Shown here: piece after piece, positions 1 to 9,165 of the stretch
Position numbering within the stretch: the stretch's first letter is position 1
Layout: the number at the start of each line of letters is the position of its first letter
Assembly (NCBI GenBank): GCA_013298845.1
Contig: JAAFJN010000049.1
Span: 1-33,450, forward strand
DNA: 33,450 nucleotides
Direction of reading: 5' to 3'
From: Chitinophagales bacterium
GTDB taxonomy: Bacteria > Bacteroidota > Bacteroidia > Chitinophagales > Saprospiraceae
Notes under the pieces: generated by a model
The model's database searches: none
Told to the model about the DNA's origin: nothing
Seen by the model: the letters and a program-made list of their open reading frames with translations, nothing else
Made by a program: the position numbers and the translations under genes

Positions 1-2560
1 GGTTAGCCGAACAGTTATCCGAAGCCGTTACCGATGCCGCGTAATTGGCCAAAGTTGCCGTGCAGTTGGCGCCCGCCGCTACTGTTGTGTTGGCTGGGCA
101 AGAAAAGGTTGGCGGTGTTTGGTCCGCTACGGTTACGACAAACGAACAAGTCGCCGAGTTGCCCGCCGCGTCCGTGGCGGTGAGGGTTACGGTTTGGCTA
201 CCGGTGAAGGTAGTACCCGCCGCTGGGCTTTGGGTTTTTGTGGGGTTTATGGTGCAGTTATCGGAAGCGGTAGCCGCCGCCGTGTAAGAAGCCAAAACAG
301 CCGTACAGTTGGCACCTGCTGCCACGGTTGTACTGGCAGGACAGGTGATACTGGGCGCAGTTTGGTCAGTAATCACGAGGTTAAACGAACATGTTGATGA
401 ATTACCTACAGCGTCAGAAGAAGTCAATGTAATAATTTGTGATCCTGTAAATGTTGTACCTACCACCGGACTTTGGGTTACCGTTGGTGTAGCCGTACAG
501 TTATCATTGGTGGTTGCCGAACCCGTAAAGGCGGTTACCGTTGCCATACAACTTGCGTCGCCCGAAGTGGTGGTATTCGCCGGACAAGTAATGCTGGGCG
601 GGGTTTGGTCCGCTACGGTTACGAGGAATGAACAAGTCGCCGAGTTACCCGCCGCGTCGGTGGCGGTGAGGGTTACGGTTTGGCTACCGGTAATGGTTGT
701 GCCAGCAACGGGGCTTTGGGTTTCGTTCGGGTTAGCCGAACAGTTATCCGATGCCGTCACCGATGCCGCGTAATTGGCCAAAGTGGCTGTGCAGTTGGCA
801 CCCGCTGCTACTGTTGTGTTAGCCGGGCAGGCAAATGTTGGTGGGGTTTGGTCAACTACCGTTACTGTAAAGGAACAAGTACTGGAGTTGCCCGCTGCAT
901 CGGTAGCCCGCATGGTCACCGTGTTCGCGCCCACAGTCACATTAGTACCCGCTGCAGGCGTTTGGGTTTCCGTCGGACTGGCCGTACAGTTATCCGATGA
1001 AGTGGTGGAAGCCGTGTAACTGGCCAACGTTGCGATACAACTGCTATTAGCCGTTACCGTGGTATTGGCCGGGCAAGTGATGGTTGGAGCCGTTTGGTCC
1101 GCTACCATAACACTAAAAGTACAAGTACTCGTACTTCCGTTGCCATCAGTGGCGGTGAGGGTTACGACGTGTGCTCCTTGTGACAGGGTCGTTCCGGCGG
1201 CCGGAGACTGGGTTACTGTATTTGTACCACATCCATTAGTTACTGTTGCCTGGCTGGTGTAACTGGGCAAAGATGCCGTACAGTTGGCACCCGCTGCAAT
1301 GGTTGTATTGGCCGGACAGGTAATCACTGGTGCACTACAACCCGGCGTAACCGTTAAAGCATACGTACAAGAGGCACTGTTGCCAGACGGATCTGTAGCG
1401 GTAAAGGTTACCGTTACCGTACCTACTGTGAGCACCGTACCCGCTGTTGGTGTTTGCGTTCTCGTGGGGTTGAGTGTACAGTTATCCGTCACCGTTGGGA
1501 TACTTGTTACGGTTGGCATAGTATAATTGCCATTTGCATCAGCACTCACCGTGGTATTGGCCGGACAGTTGGTAATGGTTGGTGGGGTTACGTCGTTTAC
1601 CGTTACCGTAAAGGAACAAGTACTGGAGTTACCGGCCCCATCGGTGGCCCGCATGGTCACCGTGTTCGCGCCTATAGCTATAACGACACCGGAGGAGGGC
1701 GTTTGGGTTTCCGTCGGATTGGGCGTACAGTTATCCGATGAAGTGGTGGAAGCCGTGTAATTGGCCAACGTTGCGATACAATTGCTATTTGCCGCTACTG
1801 TAGTATTGGCCGGGCAGGTAATGGTTGGAGCCGTTTGGTCGGCTACTGTTACCGTAAAGGAACAAGTACTGGAGTTACCAGCCCCGTCGGTAGCCTGCAT
1901 GGTCACAATATTCGCGCCTAAAGTCACATTAGTACCCGCTGCAGGCGTTTGAGTTTCCGTAGGACTGGCCGAACAGTTATCCGATGAAGTAGTAGAAGCC
2001 GTGTAACTGGCCAACGTTGCGATACAACTGCTATTAGCGGCCACGGTGGTATTGGCGGGGCAGGTAATGGTTGGAGCCGTTTGGTCCGCTACCGTTACCG
2101 TGAAGGAACAAGTACTGGTGTTGTTAGCGCCATCGGTAGCGCGCATAGTCACCGTAGTGGTGCCCAACGCCATCGAGGAGCCGGAAGTCGGGAATTGGTT
2201 TTCGAACGGGCTGGCCGTACAGTTATCCGATGAAGTGGTTGAGGCCGTATAATTGGCCAACGTTCCGGTACAACTGGCACTAGCGGCCACGGTGGTATTA
2301 GCCGGGCAGGTAATGGTTGGCGGTGTTTGGTCCGCCACCGTTACCGAAAAGGAACAAGTGCTGGAGTTACCGGCCGCATCGGTAGCCCGCATGGTCACCG
2401 TGTTCGCGCCCAAAGTCACATTAGTACCGGAAGCCGGCGTTTGGGTGATCGTCGGGCTGCCGCCACAGTTATCCGATGCAGTAGTTGAAGCCGTGTAACT
2501 GGCCAACGTTGCGATACAACTGCTATTAGCGGCCACCGTGGTATTGGCCGGGCAGGTAAT
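1..2560 (-). repeat. Tandem HYR-encoding DNA repeats, period 243-249 bp
   Basis: The segment encoding CPANTT recurs at plus positions near 87, 330, 573, 816, 1062, 1305, 1554, 1803, 2049, 2295 and 2541. Spacings are 243, 243, 243, 246, 243, 249, 249, 246, 246 and 246 bp, always a multiple of three. Neighbouring units share long identical DNA stretches (for example around 1616-1630 and 1855-1870), not only similar protein. This implies recent duplication or gene conversion inside the gene. The unit near 1305 is the most divergent (NGCGTNTVTQSP). Confidence 0.9.
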
Positions 2561-4375
2561 GCTTGGGGGGGTGTTATCCACCGAACTAATGGTTGCCGAT
2601 GAAGTTCTGGTGCAACCAAAATTATCCGTTACCGTCACCGTGTACGTACCGGCAGCAAGTCCCGTGCGTGGGTTACCGCCCGTTCCGGTGCCCGTCCAGG
2701 CAAAAGTATAAGGGGAATTTCCACCCGTTACAACCAGGCTGATACTACCGTTGGCCGAACCACAACTCGCGTTGTTTGGTGTAGGCGTTACCGTAATTAC
2801 CGAGGGCTGCGTAACGGTCGATATATTGGTGCGGGTACAACCATTATTGTCGGTCACTGTCACCGTGTAAGTTCCGGCCGTCAAATTGGTGCGCGGATCC
2901 GTTCCCGTCCCGGAACCAGTCCAAGCGTAAGAATAAGGACTGGTACCTCCAGTCACCGTTAAATCAATCTCGCCACTATTACCGCCGTTACACAAAACAT
3001 TGGCGACTGATGTATTAATAGTGATCACTGCCGGAGCCGATAACGTTGTACTGCGCGTTCCGGTGCATCCCCCGTTATCGGTGACGGTAACGGTATAAGT
3101 ACCGGCTGCCAGATTCGTGCGCGGATTAGTCCCTGTACCGGTGCCCGACCAGGCATAGGTATAAGGTGAAGTGCCACCAAGAATGCTCACCGCGATACTA
3201 CCGTTGCTTAGGCCGTTACAGGTTGGCGGGGAAGGGACTGTGTTCAATGTAAATGAAGTGGGTGACGACTGAAGTTCGAAGGAACCAATGTCCACTGCGC
3301 CAAATCGGCTGCTGCCGCGTTGGTCGGTGGACGGTGCGCCCGAACTGGTGCCAGCGTTAATCGCGGGGCTGCAAGGGCTTAATGCGTGGGTTTGTGTAGC
3401 GCCACCATTGCTGGCCAAAGCCAAGAGTTTCGGATCATTAACACCTACCTGGTTATTGCCCACGCCGTTCACCAAGCCGCTATTTCCCGGTGAGCCAATA
3501 AGGTTGAAGGTACTATTGAGGAATACCGGACCTTCGGTGGCAATATCAATCCCGGTATTGTCCGAGACGATACAGTTTTTTATGGTACATTTATTAGAAT
3601 AATTGGTGATGCCGCTACCATTGTTGGTAATGGTTACATTGGTCAATACAGCGGTACATTCATTATTGGGAATAATAATGCCCGATTCGTCATTGCCACT
3701 AATGGTGCAATTGGTAATCGTTACTGTTGTGTTACCACCGCCGCCGCCGCGAATGTCCACCGCCGCACCACCGGTATTACCGATATTGTTCGCAACAGTA
3801 CATCCCGTCATCGTTAAGGTGCCCGGTGGATACAACAAAATAGCGTGTCCAACGGTATTGGTGGTTGTATTACTTGCAATCGTACAATTGATAAACGTCG
3901 TTGGGCCACTGGCAATAACGGCCGCGCCGCCACCCGTTGTGGTGTTTCCAGTAATGTTACAGCCGTTAAAACTCAAAGTTACCGACGACGTTCCCGCTAC
4001 TGCCGCACCACCGTTTGGATCTGTGGTGTTACCATTGGTCAGGTTGATCTTGATGAAACTCAGGGTTCCCGACGTTACATTAAATAACCGGAAGTTACCA
4101 GTGATGCGGGTAATGGTGACCCCCGAAGAGCCGCCATCAATGGTGAGGCTTTTGTTCACGGCGATTTCACCACTGGTCAATGAAACCGTAGTAACACTCG
4201 CCGAGAAAATAATCAGGTCACCGCTTACCGCCGAGTTAACCGCGTTGCGAAGCGAACCACTGCCGCCATCGCTGCCGTTCGTGACCGTGATGGTTGCTGC
4301 CTGAAGCGCCGACAGCCCGCTGAAAAAGAGTAAGATGTGAAGAAAGAATCGATGCGTGTTTTTTAGATAAAACAT
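1..4375 (-). CDS. Giant secreted adhesin: beta-helix head, SprB-like and HYR repeats (C-terminus outside window)
   Basis: One minus-strand frame reads open from an ATG at 4375 to the window edge, about 1458 residues with no stop reached. I checked the frame near both ends. Residues 1-26 form a signal peptide (hydrophobic core HILLFFSGLSALQA). Residues 27-375 are a parallel beta-helix type region rich in TNNGSG and NCTI-like rungs, closing with AVDIGSFEL, typical of choice-of-anchor Q proteins. Residues about 376-595 hold three SprB-like repeats (GGTSPYTYAWSGTGTG, LAAGTYTVTVTDNGGC). From about residue 597 onward come eleven HYR repeats with the motif CPANTTVAA and the ending AGNSSTCSFTVTV. Such proteins are exported surface adhesins; a T9SS sorting domain is expected beyond position 1 but is not visible. 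The regulator at 4888-8946 lies upstream on the same strand, 512 nt away. Function beyond adhesion or matrix formation is inference. Confidence 0.88.
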   Translation of the reverse strand, partial: MFYLKNTHRFFLHILLFFSGLSALQAATITVTNGSDGGSGSLRNAVNSAVSGDLIIFSASVTTVSLTSGEIAVNKSLTIDGGSSGVTITRITGNFRLFNVTSGTLSFIKINLTNGNTTDPNGGAAVAGTSSVTLSFNGCNITGNTTTGGGAAVIASGPTTFINCTIASNTTTNTVGHAILLYPPGTLTMTGCTVANNIGNTGGAAVDIRGGGGGNTTVTITNCTISGNDESGIIIPNNECTAVLTNVTITNNGSGITNYSNKCTIKNCIVSDNTGIDIATEGPVFLNSTFNLIGSPGNSGLVNGVGNNQVGVNDPKLLALASNGGATQTHALSPCSPAINAGTSSGAPSTDQRGSSRFGAVDIGSFELQSSPTSFTLNTVPSPPTCNGLSNGSIAVSILGGTSPYTYAWSGTGTGTNPRTNLAAGTYTVTVTDNGGCTGTRSTTLSAPAVITINTSVANVLCNGGNSGEIDLTVTGGTSPYSYAWTGSGTGTDPRTNLTAGTYTVTVTDNNGCTRTNISTVTQPSVITVTPTPNNASCGSANGSISLVVTGGNSPYTFAWTGTGTGGNPRTGLAAGTYTVTVTDNFGCTRTSSATISSVDNTPPSITCPANTTVAANSSCIATLASYTASTTASDNCGGSPTITQTPASGTNVTLGANTVTMRATDAAGNSSTCSFSVTVADQTPPTITCPANTTVAASASCTGTLANYTASTTSSDNCTASPFENQFPTSGSSMALGTTTVTMRATDGANNTSTCSFTVTVADQTAPTITCPANTTVAANSSCIATLASYTASTTSSDNCSASPTETQTPAAGTNVTLGANIVTMQATDGAGNSSTCSFTVTVADQTAPTITCPANTTVAANSNCIATLANYTASTTSSDNCTPNPTETQTPSSGVVIAIGANTVTMRATDGAGNSSTCSFTVTVNDVTPPTITNCPANTTVSADANGNYTMPTVTSIPTVTDNCTLNPTRTQTPTAGTVLTVGTVTVTFTATDPSGNSASCTYALTVTPGCSAPVITCPANTTIAAGANCTASLPSYTSQATVTNGCGTNTVTQSPAAGTTLSQGAHVVTLTATDGNGSTSTCTFSVMVADQTAPTITCPANTTVTANSSCIATLASYTASTTSSDNCTASPTETQTPAAGTNVTVGANTVTMRATDAAGNSSTCSFTVTVVDQTPPTFACPANTTVAAGANCTATLANYAASVTASDNCSANPNETQSPVAGTTITGSQTVTLTATDAAGNSATCSFLVTVADQTPPSITCPANTTTSGDASCMATVTAFTGSATTNDNCTATPTVTQSPVVGTTFTGSQIITLTSSDAVGNSSTCSFNLVITDQTAPSITCPASTTVAAGANCTAVLASYTAAATASDNCTINPTKTQSPAAGTTFTGSQTVTLTATDAAGNSATCSFVVTVADQTPPTFSCPANTTVAAGANCTATLANYAASVTASDNCSAN

Positions 4376-4887
4376 AAGACACAATCATTAAATAAAAAAA
4401 AATGAGAAAAAAGCAAGACAAACGATTTCTCCTGTACAAAAAGAATGTTTGCCTTGCCGTGACTGTGTCACTTCTTTAGGCGATAAAGAAGTGACCAGAT
4501 TTTGCCGTTGAAGTCAATTTTTTCGTTGAGGAACAAAATGTAATTGACGCGCAAACCGCAAAACTTTTGTGTCACAAATGTCAGGTTAATATCCCCTCGA
4601 TTGGGTTCGTTTTTGAGCCAAAATGGTTTGCTCTGGATACATTTTTAACCGGAGAAGGACCTCAATAAGTTGAAATACGGGGATATTACACGGGGTTTTT
4701 ACGGGGTTTTACAATGATAAAAATACGGTATTTCATTTGTTATGGAACGATCATTCGTAGGCCGCATCTCCCTTTTTATGCCCTTTACACGACCCATTCA
4801 ACAACGGGCGCAACGGCTGCACCCGGCGCAAATTTTCGGAAGGTTCGTTCTAGCTACACCGAGGTTTGCTCTGGATACACGGTATTG
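4376..4887. other. Intergenic region between the regulator and the adhesin gene
   Basis: No convincing gene is visible. The region holds a perfect 12-bp hairpin at 4467-4495. A 17-bp direct repeat (GGTTTGCTCTGGATACA) lies at 4625-4641 and 4863-4879. A 10-bp inverted pair (TAATATCCCC at 4587-4596, GGGGATATTA at 4679-4688) is also present. It should contain the promoter of the adhesin gene, which reads leftwards, but I cannot point to a clear TAnnTTTG box. Confidence 0.5.
4467..4495. promoter_or_regulatory. Perfect 12-bp palindrome with 5-nt loop upstream of adhesin
   Basis: GTCACTTCTTTA, loop GGCGA, TAAAGAAGTGAC. The arms are perfectly complementary. It lies 92 nt upstream of the adhesin start and about 390 nt past the regulator's stop. 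Neither side is followed by a T-run, so an intrinsic terminator is less likely than an operator or leader hairpin. Its exact role is unknown. Confidence 0.5.
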
Positions 4888-7800
4888 TTACACTTCGCTG
4901 GGCGATTTGCCAAAATATTCTTTAAAAACCGTCGAAAAATACTTCTCATTACCAAAGCCCACCTGCGCTGACACCTGCATAATGTTGCCTTTACGGCTTT
5001 GTAACAGCGCCATAGCCCGCTCCAAACGGAACACACGAATATAGTCGGTGGGCGATTGGCCCGTCAAGGCTTTGAGTTTGCGCAATAACTGCACGCGGCT
5101 CACAAACATTTTTTGGGCAAAATCCTCTACCCCCAGCGTTTCATTCGACAAATTTTCTTCCAAAATCAGCATGAACCGCCGTAAAAATTCTTTATCCGGG
5201 GCTGATAAATTCTCGGGTAATTCGGATTCGGCCTGGATGCTGGACTGTAATTGCTGTTGGTAATATTCCCGGATTCGGCGGCGTTGCTCCATCAAATTAT
5301 GCATCCGTAACAGCAACTCCTCGGTGTTGAAGGGTTTGGTCAAATATTCGTCGGCACCCGTGCGCAATCCCTTTATTTTGGAATCCATGCCGCCCTTTGC
5401 GGTGAGCAGAATAATCGGAATATGGGCGGTTATTTCGTTGTTTTTTAATTCATCACAAACGGCGTATCCGTCTTTAATGGGCATCATAACGTCCGAAATA
5501 ATAAGATCCGGGACTAAATCCAGGGCTTTTCGTACCCCTTCGCCCCCGTTCGATGCCTCGGCCACCTGCCACCCGGTTCCAATGGATTGCCGGATAAAAC
5601 CGCGCAACTCGGCGTTATCTTCAATAATTAATATAACGCGTTGCTCGTTGTCGCTCCGCTGAATATCCGTTGTAATTACCGTTGTTTCGTGGGTAAACAC
5701 TTCCGCCGGAAGTACCTCGGTGCGGACTTCCTGAATGGGCAAACTCAACACAAATGTGCTGCCAACCCCTTTTTCACTGGTCACCTGGATATTGCCCCCC
5801 ATCAATTCGGCGAGTTCTTTGCTCAACGATAAACCAATGCCCGTGCCTTCATTCACCTGCGCACCGGGATTTTCTTCCTGGTAAAACCGCTGGAATATTT
5901 TGGGTAACGCTGCCGTACTAATCCCCGTTCCGGTATCTTTTACTGTAATATCCACCCGCGAAGGACCACCGTTCACCAACGTTAATTCGCACGTAAGGTG
6001 TACATGGCCGTTTTCCGGGGTAAATTTTAAGGCATTCGACAACAGATTATTGACAATGTGCTCTATTTTGGCTTTATCGTATTGGCATTGGATCAATAAT
6101 TGGGGCATATCCAACTGCAAATGAACCCCTTTTTGCTCGGCTAATGGCAAAAACGACTGGTAAACATCCCAAATCGTATCCGTCAAAGACCCGTAGGTGA
6201 ACTCAACACTCATGTTGCCCCCTTCCAGTTTGGCCATATCCAGCAGTTGATTCACCATCAACAGCAGCCGATTGCTGTTTTTTTCAATGAGTAGCGCGTT
6301 TTGGCGAATATTTACCTCCTGGGTAGTCGCCAAAATACGCCGCGCCGGTTCCAGCATCAAGGTTAACGGGGTCCTGAATTCGTGGGTAATATTGTTAAAA
6401 AAGTTCGTTTTTAACTGTTCCAACACCCGCGCACGTTCCGCTTCGCGTTGTTCGTAAATCAACTGTTCCTGCAATTTTACCCGCCGAATCTGGAATTGGT
6501 ATATTTGCCAGCCGCCCCAGGCCAAAAAAGAAATGTAGATCAACCAGGCCAACCAGGAGCGGTACCAGGGCGGATGCACAATAATGGTAATTGGGAAAGC
6601 GGTGTCTTTCCATTCCCCCTCCGAGGTTTTTCCCTGCACTTGTAACCGGTAGGTTCCCGGTTGTAAATGGTTAAAATGGGCAAAACGCTGTCCCTGCGAT
6701 TCGACCCAGTCTTGGTCCAATCCGACCATTTGGTACCGAAACTTATTGAGCGAAGGTGCCGTAAAATCCAGCAGCGCAAATTCAAAAGAAACGTTGTTTT
6801 GGTCGTAATCCAAATGCAACTCTTTGGTCATTTCCAGGGGTTGAACCAGCGGGCTGCCGGGTTCGCCAAACTGCGCCGATACGTGGTTGATTTCGATCCC
6901 AACGACCAAAACCCGCGCGTTATTCGACTGAATTTTGACTTTTTCCGGGTAAAAATGGTTGATGCCGTTGACGCCACCAAACAACAACTCGCCATCGGGG
7001 GCTTTAGAAAAACCACCCGTATTAAATTCGTCGCTTTGCAAACCCATGTCGGCCGTGTACACTTTTATTTCGTATTCGTGCGGGTTGCCATTTTTTTTGG
7101 GAATCAAATTGGCCAAACCCCGGTTGGTGCTGCACCAAAACGTTCCCTGGTTATCGGGCAAAATACCGTACACCACGTTGTTGGGCAAACCACCGCGGTC
7201 GGCAGCGGTAAAATGACGGCATTCGCCCGTCGGAATGTGCATCAAATTGATGCCGCCGCCTTTGGTACCAATCCACAACCACTCCAACGGTGCCTGCGGA
7301 TCGGGCAAAAGGCACGAAATGACGTTGCTGTTTAATCCTTTTTGATTGCCCGGATTGGCCGTAATAAGTTGAAAATTATAGTTATTGCCCGTTGGAATAC
7401 CTTTCAAAAGCCCCAATTGAGTGCCTACCCACAATGTCCCGTCGGGGCCTTCGGCCAGGGCACGCGTTTGTACGCCTTCGGGCTTTTGTTGAAAAGAAGC
7501 CGCGTAACTAAAGTATTCAAACTGTTCGGTGGTAATGTCGAAACGTGTTAATTGGCAATTTTTACTGCTGATCAAAATTCGATCTTTACTGACCAAAATG
7601 GAAGGGTCGTAGTAGGTCAAATGCGCATCAAAACTGAATTGCCGGTGCACGCTGCGGTCGGGTGAAAAAACGTGCAACGCCCCCCGTTCCTGATTATTGG
7701 ACCGGTCAGAACACACGACCCACGTGTTGCCATCCGACGGGAAAATCATTTGAATTTGGGAACGGGGCACCTTTATCAACGGGCTATTGGGCAATAATTG

Positions 7801-8946
7801 GTCGGTTTCGGGCTGGTATTGCCAAATATCTTCGTGGGTTTTGCCAAAATACCGCCCTTGCGGGTCGCGCCAAACGCCAATAATCGAATTACCGGCGGCG
7901 CAGGCGTTAAACCGCTTTTTGTCCATGTTCACTTTGCGCAAACCGTAGCCGTGGGTCCCAATCCAGATATTGCCGTTGGCATCGTACGAGATACTCGACG
8001 TGTTTTCGTCGGTAACAATGTCGGGATGTTTAAAATCAATGTTTTCGCCGGGGTCGAGCAACCAAAGTTCTTTGTTAATGGCGAGCCAAACTGCATCTCC
8101 GGGCCCCGGATACAAACCCACGCGAATGATTTTGGTGCCCGGCGGCAAGGGCGTTACCTTGAGTTGGCCCTCGTGCATTTGGCGCACATCTTTGGAATTG
8201 ATAACGACACTGCCCAACGCATTGTATTTTCGCACCGTTGCCCGGAGCGCATAAGTGGCGTACAAGGGGTCATTTATCCGCCGAATATTGCCCGTGGTGG
8301 GGGTTACCTCGTATTCGGCCAGGTTGGTGGCCACAATAATGCGGTTATCGGACAGGACCACAAAATCCATTAACGCCTCGTTCACCGGGCCTTTTATAGT
8401 AGGTAGTATATAAGGTGTTACGGTCACCTGCGATTCCAGGTCGGGCTGGTCAGGGAGGCCGTTTTTCCATTGTTCGGGTACGGTAATACGCACCACACCA
8501 ACGCCCATTTTCATGACCCAAATAGAGCCGTCGGGGCCTTCCTGAATGCCGCGTACATCCACGCTGATGGTACTGCTGACACCAACGATATTTAATGGGA
8601 AATGGTGGAAGCGGTTCTTTTTTTTGTCAAAAAGGTCAATTCCTTTGGTTTCTTTTCCGACCCAAAGCAATTCGCGCGAATCTTCAAAAAGGGCAGTAAT
8701 GGTATTTTCGCCAATGGAATAGGGATCAAATGGGTTGTTGCTGAATACCTTAAAATTGTATCCGTCGTAGCGGTTCAGACCGTCTTTGGTGGCTACCCAC
8801 AAAAAACCGTCTTTGGTGGGGCATATATCGTATACCATACCCTGTGATAAACCATCACGGATCGTCAGATGCTCTATAGCGGTCGTTTGTGCGGTGGCTA
8901 TAAAGGCGGTAAAAAATGCAAAAAAGATAAAAAAACCGTTCCTCAA
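4888..8946 (-). CDS. Hybrid two-component system sensor kinase/AraC regulator (HTCS)
   Basis: This 1352-residue protein holds a whole signalling pathway in one chain. A signal peptide (ends ATAQ, about residue 20) is followed by periplasmic two-component propeller repeats (DGLSQGMVYDI, DGLNRYDG, LWVGTQLGLL) and a Y_Y_Y domain at about 720-790 (YQMVGLDQDW). One membrane helix lies near 795-815. The HisKA domain has its phospho-His in NITHEFRTPL (about 855). The HATPase has an N-box near 970 (NNLLSNALKF) and G-boxes DTGTGIS and GTGIGLS. A receiver domain has its phospho-Asp in DVMMP (about 1151) and KPF. The C-terminus is an AraC-type helix-turn-helix at about 1262-1352. Such proteins usually sense polysaccharide or other extracellular ligands and activate nearby genes; the adhesin downstream on the same strand is a candidate target. 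The start is TTG at 8946: an in-frame stop lies 12 nt upstream and no ATG precedes the signal peptide. Confidence 0.93.
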   Translation of the reverse strand: MRNGFFIFFAFFTAFIATAQTTAIEHLTIRDGLSQGMVYDICPTKDGFLWVATKDGLNRYDGYNFKVFSNNPFDPYSIGENTITALFEDSRELLWVGKETKGIDLFDKKKNRFHHFPLNIVGVSSTISVDVRGIQEGPDGSIWVMKMGVGVVRITVPEQWKNGLPDQPDLESQVTVTPYILPTIKGPVNEALMDFVVLSDNRIIVATNLAEYEVTPTTGNIRRINDPLYATYALRATVRKYNALGSVVINSKDVRQMHEGQLKVTPLPPGTKIIRVGLYPGPGDAVWLAINKELWLLDPGENIDFKHPDIVTDENTSSISYDANGNIWIGTHGYGLRKVNMDKKRFNACAAGNSIIGVWRDPQGRYFGKTHEDIWQYQPETDQLLPNSPLIKVPRSQIQMIFPSDGNTWVVCSDRSNNQERGALHVFSPDRSVHRQFSFDAHLTYYDPSILVSKDRILISSKNCQLTRFDITTEQFEYFSYAASFQQKPEGVQTRALAEGPDGTLWVGTQLGLLKGIPTGNNYNFQLITANPGNQKGLNSNVISCLLPDPQAPLEWLWIGTKGGGINLMHIPTGECRHFTAADRGGLPNNVVYGILPDNQGTFWCSTNRGLANLIPKKNGNPHEYEIKVYTADMGLQSDEFNTGGFSKAPDGELLFGGVNGINHFYPEKVKIQSNNARVLVVGIEINHVSAQFGEPGSPLVQPLEMTKELHLDYDQNNVSFEFALLDFTAPSLNKFRYQMVGLDQDWVESQGQRFAHFNHLQPGTYRLQVQGKTSEGEWKDTAFPITIIVHPPWYRSWLAWLIYISFLAWGGWQIYQFQIRRVKLQEQLIYEQREAERARVLEQLKTNFFNNITHEFRTPLTLMLEPARRILATTQEVNIRQNALLIEKNSNRLLLMVNQLLDMAKLEGGNMSVEFTYGSLTDTIWDVYQSFLPLAEQKGVHLQLDMPQLLIQCQYDKAKIEHIVNNLLSNALKFTPENGHVHLTCELTLVNGGPSRVDITVKDTGTGISTAALPKIFQRFYQEENPGAQVNEGTGIGLSLSKELAELMGGNIQVTSEKGVGSTFVLSLPIQEVRTEVLPAEVFTHETTVITTDIQRSDNEQRVILIIEDNAELRGFIRQSIGTGWQVAEASNGGEGVRKALDLVPDLIISDVMMPIKDGYAVCDELKNNEITAHIPIILLTAKGGMDSKIKGLRTGADEYLTKPFNTEELLLRMHNLMEQRRRIREYYQQQLQSSIQAESELPENLSAPDKEFLRRFMLILEENLSNETLGVEDFAQKMFVSRVQLLRKLKALTGQSPTDYIRVFRLERAMALLQSRKGNIMQVSAQVGFGNEKYFSTVFKEYFGKSPSEV

Positions 8947-8970
8947 CGCTAATTTTTAAAATTTGGGTCG

Positions 8971-8978
8971 CAAAAATA
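8971..8978 (-). promoter_or_regulatory. Bacteroidota -7 box for the HTCS gene
   Basis: On the minus strand TATTTTTG matches TAnnTTTG, 24 nt upstream of the TTG start at 8946. This would give a very short 5' leader. No TTG stands at the usual 19-nt spacing, so only the -7 element is supported. Confidence 0.4.
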
Positions 8979-9116
8979 GTGAACGGATGTTCAATTGGTG
9001 CATCTTTCGTGATAAAAGGCGAATTAGGTCGAAAAAAGCATTTGAGCCGGAGCCATTGCCGGGAATTCACTTTTCAAATTCGTTTTTCAGTTTTCTCTTT
9101 TCACTTAATTTTTGCC

Positions 9117-9124
9117 TACCTTTG
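9117..9124 (+). promoter_or_regulatory. Bacteroidota -7 box for the GlmU-like/purM pair
   Basis: TACCTTTG matches TAnnTTTG and stands 41 nt upstream of the ATG at 9166. A start at 9112 would overlap this box, which supports the downstream start. The -33 element is not clear. Confidence 0.5.
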
Positions 9125-9165
9125 CGGCCAAATTCTCAATAAATTCGAGTTTTTTACCGCAAAAC

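Noticed and set aside
1-2560. Regular repeats considered as a CRISPR array
   Set aside because: The period of 243-249 bp, the intact reading frame and the HYR motif in every unit show a protein repeat, not spacers and direct repeats of 25-50 bp.
45-4304. Many plus-strand open frames over the left 4.3 kb
   Set aside because: They are antisense shadows of the repetitive adhesin gene. They recur with its 243-249 bp period and lack own signals, while the minus frame gives signal peptide, beta-helix, SprB and HYR domains.
6667-7335. Plus-strand 222-residue frame inside the HTCS gene
   Set aside because: Antisense shadow of the propeller and Y_Y_Y region, which has clear motifs on the other strand.
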